From positions 8,370,001-8,434,000 of the forward strand of contig OZ199838.1 of the NCBI GenBank assembly GCA_964304625.1: 64,000 nt of DNA, in the 5' to 3' direction. The notes under the pieces were generated by a model. The model was not told the DNA's origin and did not search any database. It was given only the letters and a program-made list of their open reading frames with translations. Origin of the DNA: Kudoa neothunni. Its lineage: Eukaryota > Cnidaria. Below, piece after piece: positions 55,981 through 64,000 of this stretch. The translations under genes were made by a program, and so were the position numbers. The stretch's first letter is position 1. Each line of letters opens with the position of its first letter.

Positions 55981-58900
55981 TTATTGGATACATAAGATTT
56001 TATATAAATCTTTTTCAGTAACTGGATTATTTATTGAATCCATAACGGCTAAAAAATTGTTATCACAACATTCACAAGATAAATCTAACCTACCTTTTGC
56101 AGTATAAACACTGTTGGCAAAACTTTTATCATCCCTGACTCGAATAATGTTCCAATTGCCATTATTTAGGTTGCATTCAACAATTTTGTTATGAAAATGC
56201 TCAATCGAATTCGAATACTATCATAAAATCATAGGATAAGTTTACTTACTACCACTGAAAAATGTACTTTGATTTCGGCAGTTGATTGAGATGAGCCAGC
56301 TAGGTATAAATGAGCTTTTTTCTCAATAAGACATCTAAAATGTGTTAACACATTAAATTATCCAAGGTTGTAATATTTCGTTAGTGGGGTTAAATGGCAG
56401 TAATACGACTAATTATAAATTTAAATTTTTAAGCAAAGAAAATTACAAACAATTAGACAACGTTAAGATTAACGATAAAGTTATGGGTTTGGGTACAGAA
56501 TTAATAATAAATCAAAAATATAACAAGAAAAATAGAAGATTAGCAATAGATGCCTTATTTACGATTTAAAGTGCTGTACAGTTAAAATTTCGATACTCAC
56601 ATCTTGGAATTACTTGATGGATTAAATTTAAAAAAGTATCGACTTTATAAAATTAAAGTTGGCGGAGTTTAAATAGCACGAATCATTTTTTAATTTGACA
56701 CAGAAGACATATCGATCCCTCAAATTATTTTAAAATTAAGATTATGTTAATTCTTTTAATTATATTGTAGACAGATTTTTGTATAATTAGAGGCGTCTCA
56801 CGAGGACTTTTACCTCAAAAGTGATTTTATAATAAACATGACAATGATGCATCTACATAATTAAATATTTCTACTCTCTATTACTGCGTTTCCAGATTAA
56901 AAGGCCTACTATTATTCTTCAGTTATTTTTTAACATGACTTACCTGCTTAAAAAGTAAGACAGTTAAATGCTCAAAATCTAGTTACTCTGAATCATATAT
57001 TAAAATATCTCTAGAGATGTAATTTTATTGGGTATTTACTAATAATACTCATCAAATTGTTTCAATAAAAATATTTTTTCTCTATTTAAAAAAAATTTGT
57101 TGTACGTCTTCTATATGAGTTAAATAATGCATAGGAAGGTTTGTCTGTAGTTATTAAAGATCTAATTCCCATACTAAACCATAAATAAATATAAGACCTA
57201 TCTTTATTCGAGGAAAAGCGGTATTTACTCAAACAAAAACATTCCTTAAAAATCTATTAAATTAACATACAAATATATAAAGTAATCGTTACGTTTTATC
57301 ATTTTTAGGCTCCAGTGGTTTCTTTCATATAAATTAATTCGTATATTGATAACAATATATTCTTTGTCATAATGGCTTTAAAATATATATTTAAGAAAAC
57401 GCTGCTTAAAAATTAATTCCACGTAAAAAATATGACGCACTTTTTAGCGTGACGAAAACAGAATTACGCAAACCCCACATACGGTTAAATCGATTAAAAT
57501 TATCCTCAAATTTTGGAAAAGCTATCATGTTAGTTTTTAACATTTTAGACAAAGTGTATCTCCTGAGAACCTAATGTTGAGAATATTAATAAAATTCAGA
57601 AATTAAAATCCTATTTTTAAACATCTAAAAATTTTAGCTTCATTTTAGATAAATTTATTAGACGAATTTATTGTCTAATATTATAATTAACTATATGTAC
57701 AAAGTTTACGGAAGTTAACTCGCAATCGCATATTCAATACAATTGTGTGGTTGTGGGTGGAACTAAAACCTCACACCAACCTTGTGCGCATGGTATGAGA
57801 TATGTATTATACCCAGGTGCTTTCACAGTTGATATCATTAGTCTAAAGTCGATCGTATTCAGATGAGGAGGTTTCCATTTTAGAATTGACTGACACGTAC
57901 CAGGAGTATAAGGCTATCAAAATTTTGTATTAATGTCGAGTAGCATCAATAATTAATACTTCATTGACAGGCTGAAATATAATTCCATCGACTGGATGGG
58001 TAATATTTGGAATAACGTCTCTAAACAACTAATAATCACGTTAATAAACAGATTTCTTCTAAAGTTTATTTTCGAATACATGTTGACTGTGTTTTAACTC
58101 ATAGAATTGTTTCCTGCGAACACTAAATGATTGGGATTGTCGTGAGTAGGTTCCCTTTTGCATCTAAAAAATATTTTTTAAATTCATGTGATTAAAGTAA
58201 TTAAGGAGAACTATTTATAGTCATACATGGTAATCTCTGGGATCAATCAAATCAACTCTTATGTGATGATACCTTTTCCAGAAATTTTCATTACCAAAAT
58301 ATTCTCCCTAGAATGTGAATTTGTTAAAGAAACCCAGTAAATGACTAAAATCACATTCAACAGTATAATATCGTATATCATGAATCGCGGGTAGTTGAAA
58401 TTATTTACATGCTCAACAATCATCTCCTGAATCAAAAAATGAAAGCATTTAATAAACAAATAAATTTCATACACCATCTATAAGTGTATCATGAATGTGT
58501 TGGGTTGTTTGATCCACATTTTCATTAGGTTTCGCTGGGTTGGAAGCCTGGAGACCAACAGGAAAGATCAACGAAGGTATTTTGAAAACATTGAAGTCTC
58601 GATCAATCATGAACACTTTACTCTCGGCCAAAATGTACATAAGATAGCGTGTTCCATCCGCCTTCCAACTTATAGAATACGGATGCGTCTGGATGAGTTG
58701 GACGTTGTTTGCATCCATTGAGACTGGCTGGCTTCCAGGGAAGCCATCACTATGCATAAAATAATTTAGTTAAAGAACAAAAGTTTGACTTAGTAATTGA
58801 ATTAACTAAAGTTACCGACACGAAGGAAAAATCTCCAGCATTCTAAGTTTAACGTCAGAAGCGTCATCTTCACTCGCAAGATAAATATTCAATCCATCTA

Positions 58901-59937
58901 AACAAAACTAAAAGCACAAAACATGATTATCAATAGCATAGAACGAAGACTGCAATACTTTTGCAGTATCTTGGTTAGTAGGTTTCTCATTCTCATGGGT
59001 TGAAGATGCAGCCGTAGATGTTGTAAAAGGTTTATTGTTATTACTTTTATCGTCAATGTGTTTTGAATACTGATCTAATACATCTTTAGGACTCCAATGA
59101 GGTTTTTTTGCTGCACAAATTTTATCGTCGCACTCATAAATTTTCAACAATTCATCCACATAATCTTGTTTGTAAATCCCAGGTGGACGTGCCTTAAATA
59201 AGAGTCAAATCGTTCGGTTTTAACAAATAACTTTCAGCTCTCACTTCATTTAAATAGTCGATGGATGTTTTTAAACTTATATTCACAGATTAGATAGCAT
59301 ACCACAAGTGTCACTTACTCCATCATTCGTTCCTCATACAAATAACAAATGATCATGAAACAAGTTCGATTATAGCCGTGAGTGCAGTGTACCACTAGGA
59401 AATATATGAATTCAAATACCGTGAGAAAAAAAAATTTACAAATAAGCTCATTAGGTGAAGCTTCTTCGTGCTGTTTGCAAATATTAATAAATTTATTGAT
59501 TTGTTGTTTTGTTGGAGTTTCCCCATGACTAATTATTTAATAAATTTTAAATGAACGGCACATAGCACACTTTAATTGGAAATATTTACCCTACACAGGA
59601 AATTTTGAAATATTTCTTCCCCAAAACTTCTATATCACTAGGTTGGTAATATTTTCTTGAGTTATTCAGATCGATAACCACCCCTATTTTCTTCTACAAA
59701 AATTACTTATACACTCAAACAATCCTATTACTCCAAAGTGTTTTTCAATTTCAATCAAATAACTGGGTTCATATCTAAAACCCTCCGGAATAGCACTACG
59801 GTAGGTCTCATCGAGGAAAGTTTTCGATGCGACAAATAAATCTGATTAAAGTTTTAATGGTATAACAATATTAGACATTCACCCAAAATTGATCCTTTAC
59901 TGAACCATGGACATTCTAACCAATTTCGTGGTAGCAT
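55981..59937 (-). CDS. RNGTT: mRNA capping enzyme (RNA triphosphatase-guanylyltransferase)
   Basis: This nuclear enzyme removes the gamma phosphate of nascent mRNA and adds GMP. Start ATG is at 59937 (MLPRNWLECPWFSKGSIL). The N-terminal Cys-phosphatase has VVIDLNNSRKYYQPSDIE and the active loop HCTHGYNR (59366-59389). A linker follows (58908-59159), then the guanylyltransferase: GFPGSQPVSMDANNVQLI, lysine motif I SWKADGTRYLM (KADGTR at 58647-58664), VFMIDRDFNVF, LIDG, PRFMIYDIILLN, HPVDGIIFQP, motif V SILKWKPPHLNTIDFRLMI, and C-terminal LAGSSQSTAEIKV, NKIVECNLNNGNWNIIRVRD, DKSFANSVYTAK, SINNPVTEKDLYKIL. The stop is at 55981-55983. Introns are mostly tiny; one between about 57810 and 56337 is about 1.5 kb. 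The fusion of a Cys-phosphatase with the transferase is the metazoan form. It appears complete. Confidence 0.92.
56384..56569 (+). other. Coding-like frame within an RNGTT intron
   Basis: Sixty-one codons with balanced, hydrophilic composition (NGSNTTNYKFKFLSKENYKQ) on the strand opposite RNGTT. No family recognised. It may be part of a gene or element in the 1.5-kb intron, or chance. Confidence 0.2.
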
Positions 59938-61130
59938 AATGCCGCAAACGCTCCAAGATCTAATCACAAATCTGCCTCTCTGCGCAGGCGTTTCTCTATT
60001 CTTAGACTACTTGAACACTAATAATATAACTGTCCGCTTTTGTGGTTTTTATGCGCGCGAATTTTACTTTCAGAGAAACCTAATTATATGGCTTTGATCA
60101 AAATTTTTGTAGTGGTCACCCACGTGTGTGTATTGAATAGTATGTCGGATCATAATACAGTTTATTGAAATAAGTAATATGTTGGTAAAAATCTCCATAA
60201 AGTGCGAATTATTACTTTACAGTCCGTCATAGCTAATTATAACAATGTGGATCGCTAAATTACATACAAAATTACTTGTAATTTAAGTCTTAATATTGGA
60301 AATTGATTTTTGATCAAAAAATTGAGATAATTCTTTATCTTCATGTGTATGGTTTTATCCTTACAAAAATTAACAAAAAACTAGGTTTTTGTTTTCATTG
60401 TTAGTTAAAAAGCTCAGTCAAACTCGCCATCTTTTTGGAATAAATAGAGCGTAACTCTATGTTCCTTATTTGTAACGAAAATTCAAAATAACAAGTAGGC
60501 CTGTGTTAAATCTTATCCTCCTGTTCTCTGTAAATTTTTTCTTCTATAGTATACCACCCTATATCTTGACACCTAAAAAATTTGAATCAATACCCCAACG
60601 TTCAAAAATGTTAATTCTTACATTATACAGTATTTCCAAACCTAAATGCAACAGTGATGTGTCAAAATGGATTAATAAATTAAAAGCATGTTGGGTCTCG
60701 AGCCTTCCACGAATTGGCGCCAAAACGGAATCCCCGTTGCGGCCGTTGAGATAATAATTGGAAACCATGTCCTTCTTTATTCAAAGAGTATTTGGTCGCC
60801 GTTTCTCCGTAAATTACACCACTTGCACTGTTCCTTCGATTTGGTGAAGAAACGTGGGACCAATACACCCCTCAACATTGACCACATTATGAAACCATCT
60901 TACCATCGAAAGCGGCGGTACAAATTGTCAGAAATGAAGGCCGGACAACATCGGGATTTAGAGCCCCTCACCCTATTTAAACTAATGTTAAATTTCGCTA
61001 GCACACTCTCTCGCGCTTTTTCAATTAACTTTGTGTTTTCTTTTGGCATTTGGTGCGTATACAACAAAGCATATAAGTATTAGTTTTCTATTTCTTTCAT
61101 ATTTAATCATCTTGGGAAATACGACTCTGC
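59938..61130. other. Upstream region of RNGTT and an unassigned stretch
   Basis: 59938-60480 is AT-rich with no gene. 60500-61083 is more GC-rich, with overlapping frames on both strands (60503-60754, 60688-61083, 60680-60868 minus) that match no family I know. The composition suggests transferred or formerly coding DNA. Confidence 0.4.
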
Positions 61131-62188
61131 TTAATTAGAATAATTTTGAAGTTGGGCAGGTGTTATTATTTCATCAGGGATCTTCAAGAAAGCTTCCATT
61201 AATTCATCTGTATTTGTGGTTGTTTTTCTTCGGACAATCGATTTTATTTGGTGAAAGAATTCCTCTATAGAGTTGAGGAATAGTGAATATGGAGGCAGAA
61301 ACAAAAGTTTGTGGCCGCCTGAATCAATTTTTCGCCGAATAAGATCGTTTTTATGAAACCTTACATTGTCCATAATTAACAACGCATTTTGAATTCTATC
61401 GTTCGATAAATCATCAAGAAGTTTTTCTATGAAAATATGGAGAACTTGCAGATTCACTGTGCCACTTTCCAGCTTAAATGTCCAAACTTTTTCAGAGCTA
61501 AAAACTGCTACCAATGTGGTGTTTTTGGATCAAATACTTTTCACTTTCAGGTTCAAGAGCGAACCTGAAAGTGACCTCCCAAATGTTCGTCTCATAGAAA
61601 ATAAGAAGCTATACTCATCAATGTAAATCACAGGAAAATGGAATGGTTTACAGTGCAGATACTCTAAAACATAACTAATAAATATAACACTTAATGTTAA
61701 TTAATAAAAACATTTTTTGCGTTTTGATATGCAATCCTAAGAATTTCTCGCAATCGGTACAATTGAAATTTTTTGAGGGCGGAATGGAACTGGTTTAAAC
61801 AATTAGCAATAGTCTGTCTAGAAACACCGATATTATGTTCTTGTAGCTTCTTGGCGATTGAATCTAATGTAACTGTGAAATCCTCATTCACTAAGTTTTG
61901 GATATATGATTTATGAGCGGTTGTCAATTTTGACCTTCTGGCCCCATCTCTTTTCTTGGGGATGCATTCTTCATCGATCTCAACATCATCCTTGAATTCT
62001 TTTTGTAAGAACCGTGGAATTGTTGATTTATGAACGTCAACTGTTGTGGAATTTCGGCCATAGGTACAATTTTCCTTAACATCTCTCAAAAACAGTTGAA
62101 CTAACGCTATATACTTTAGATACCCTAGTGATAATTTCTTCGTTTGTGTCGTTAAGATGTGATGAGTTATGATCCGATATCGTTGCAT
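61131..62188 (-). pseudogene. Tc1/mariner-type transposase, broken
   Basis: Reading leftwards: 61697-62188 has a helix-turn-helix and linker (GARRSKLTTAHKSYIQNLVN, then DFTVTLDSIAKKLQEHNIGV and SRQTIANCLNQF). 61131-61514 has WTFKLESGTVNLQVLHIFIE, ALLIMDNVRFHKNDLIRRKI (second Asp), and LLFLPPYSLFLNSIEEFFHQ with the last acidic residue. The segment 61515-61696, which should hold the first Asp, is in other frames (IYIDEYSFLFS-like near 61600-61625). It is a different subfamily from the copy at 29.5-30.6 kb. Terminal repeats were not found. Confidence 0.8.
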
Positions 62189-62339
62189 TTAGGTCTTGAA
62201 ATACTGTATATTCAAAGTAATTCTATGTGTAGTATTTGTGCTATTATTCATGGAGAATCCTTGAGATTTCGACGTACATGTCATTCATATAAGATAGCTC
62301 GTAAAATCAAATACGAGAAACACAAATAGCAAAAATATT

Positions 62340-63591
62340 GGTGTCCCCCACACCAAGAAAATTATGCTCTATAAAATAAATACTTTAATTAATTTTTAAA
62401 TTTCATTTTTTTATTATTAGCGAAAACCCCCGCCTTTGCTTGGCTATACAAATATTTTGAGTAGAAGAATCCCTTTAAAATCATTTCAAAAATACACTAA
62501 TACTTTCAGTTAACCCATAGGAAGGATTAAATCAACACAATTTTAAAGCATTTTAATTTCTACAATTGTGATATACGCAATTAAAATTAAGATCATTTTA
62601 CCCAATATAAGCTATAATATATTCTTCTCTACAACATAGTTATACAGCACAAAATATCAACCTAAATTATTAAATAGCTAGGTAAAATAAAACTAAAACG
62701 TTTTTATCCTTTATACAATAGGTAATCGATTTTCCGTAATCCCCTTGGGATCAGAGAAAGTTATTGAAAATGCATCACTGACCGATTTTACGTATTTATG
62801 ATGCAAGCGCGGACGATTAAGAATATTTTGTATTGAAGTAATATAATAAAGTTCACAATCATTAATTTTTAGAAATATTTTTAACACCACTTGAAAAAAA
62901 TCTGGTGGCTATGTATTTATGTCGTTATCATATGCAATAATGGGGGTTTATAAACGAAATACTTTGGTAGTTGGACTTTGAAAAATAAATTACAGTCAAC
63001 AACGGTTATTGCGTAGGTGAATATTGCTTACTTTTCGTTGTGTGTCATTATTTTATCATTTTATAAAGTGCAGTTCTATCTCTTTAGTCTTTTAAGTTGT
63101 TAAGGAAACATTTGGGATTATTTATTTAAGAAATTTTTTTACAAATACTAGAAAATGGATATTGAGCACTAATTTCAGCTACCATTAAATTTAACAATAT
63201 CTTGAAATCAATGTGTATTATTATTATTATTTGGTGATCTTTATGTTAAAGAAATTGAACGAAATTAAACGTTGACGTCCACTTTTTTCTATTTTTATAT
63301 TAATAAAAATGATTCTGGATTAATTCATTAAACAGCAAAAATTGAATTAATAGTCAATACAGAAAATAGAAATATTTTTATAATTGTAAATTTTATCCCC
63401 ATGTACAAATTTATTAGTACTTTGGTTTCCGTACAGTATTACATGTTTTTATTTAAATCTGAGTAGATTCATTGATTTTAAATTACAATTGTTTGTCATT
63501 GTACGTAAATCAAAAAACTATAATGATAACACATGAATGTATGCTTTTACTATTAGATTGTTTCAAGGTTAAATTAACTCTATTTTATTGC
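62340..63591. other. AT-rich stretch with scraps of repeats
   Basis: Contains a Helitron-like 3' end on the minus strand at 62417-62443 (CCAAGCAAAGGCGGGGG, then TTTTCGCTAA and T) and a Tigger-like end at 62718-62744 (CAATAGGTAATCGATTTTCC) that matches the repeat at 18613. No gene is seen. Confidence 0.5.
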
Positions 63592-63595
63592 TTAA

Positions 63596-64000
63596 CCCTC
63601 TAAGGACCGAAAAAACAACGTACGTGTAAAGTCTTTGGGATAAAAAATACCCCAGCCATTTAATTTATTAATTTAAAAAATTTTTTCAGGAGTCGATATT
63701 CAAGCACTGATTAATTTTAATTATTTTATCCCCGTAAAATAAACATTAACATTCTAATTTAATCCTAAACTAATCCACATCGTACTTGTACGACACTCAT
63801 CGTCAACATTAGATCGTATTTTTTAACATAAGTTTGTGTTTTATCGCCAGGATTAAAAAAATTTCACCCTTTATAATGAACCAAAATAATATAAATTTAA
63901 AATATATTTTTGTTCATAACATTTCCAACCAGTATTCGAGGCATGCATAGGACAATAAAATTTATAGCAAATTTTGCACCATTTTGTAGTTTTCTTGTCC
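63596..64000 (-). mobile_element. piggyBac element cut by the window edge
   Basis: TTAA at 63592-63595, then CCCTCTAAGGACCG and a weak GGG...CCC hairpin at 63637-63653, 41 bp in. It is a 3'-type end and close to the left end at 49077. The minus-strand transposase tail follows. Confidence 0.8.
63871..63999 (-). CDS. piggyBac transposase, C-terminal zinc domain (partial)
   Basis: The last 42 codons before a TAA at 63871-63873 read DKKTTKWCKICYKFYCPMHA, then SNTGWKCYEQKYIL. They line up with DKKTNKWCQRCYKYCCLDHS...CFKC of the copy at 45471-47085, including the CxxC, C and H ligands. The rest lies beyond the window. Confidence 0.85.
   Translation of the reverse strand, partial: DKKTTKWCKICYKFYCPMHASNTGWKCYEQKYILNLYYFGSL

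Noticed and set aside
60700-60760. TTGGCGCC resembling a retroelement primer-binding site
   Set aside because: No long terminal repeats, polymerase or capsid coding was found around it, so I treat it as chance in a GC-richer patch.

Overview
The window is eukaryotic, AT-rich and almost certainly animal. It holds four recognisable host genes with introns: an OATP/SLCO organic anion transporter, the pyruvate dehydrogenase E1 alpha subunit, the autophagy E1-like enzyme ATG7, and a metazoan-type capping enzyme in which RNA triphosphatase and guanylyltransferase are fused. OATPs with a Kazal-like loop point to an animal. The resolved introns are very short (about 40-60 bp), which suggests a compact parasitic lineage; a myxozoan cnidarian is my best guess, but this is inference and no taxon marker is present.

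Most of the rest is cut-and-paste DNA transposons, many nested in each other. Positions 1-8.4 kb: a host gene fragment, a tRNA-Val(CAC), then a piggyBac with a truncated transposase, followed by a MULE that holds a Merlin (8-bp target duplication) and a hAT (8-bp target duplication), then another hAT fragment. Positions 9-17 kb: decayed pogo-like ends, the SLCO gene (11.4-13.8 kb), and a Ginger-type transposon with a retroviral-like integrase. Positions 17-25 kb: a Tigger/pogo element containing a whole piggyBac, itself perhaps inside another piggyBac, then a second piggyBac lineage. Positions 25-33 kb: an assembly gap flanked by a duplicated sequence, a long hAT copy, a thioredoxin-like gene piece, a Tc1/mariner element, a Helitron-like element, and a piggyBac end split by a second Merlin. 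Positions 34.9-36.3 kb: PDHA. Positions 37-50 kb: a third Merlin within piggyBac remains, an internally deleted piggyBac, a piggyBac nested inside another piggyBac, and a short non-autonomous piggyBac. Positions 50.8-59.9 kb: ATG7 and the capping enzyme, tail to tail with 19 bp between stop codons; an ATG7 intron holds a hAT. Positions 61-64 kb: another Tc1/mariner remnant and a piggyBac running off the edge.

The most striking pattern is in the piggyBac ends. Nearly every one carries a short hairpin, usually GGGGT...ACCCC. It lies 15-19 bp from the TTAA on the transposase 5' side and 34-46 bp from it on the 3' side. The 5' end often has a second direct copy about 176-179 bp further in. The stem sequence differs between copies but the pairing is kept. 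No LTR element, retrovirus copy, Polinton or CRISPR array was recognised.
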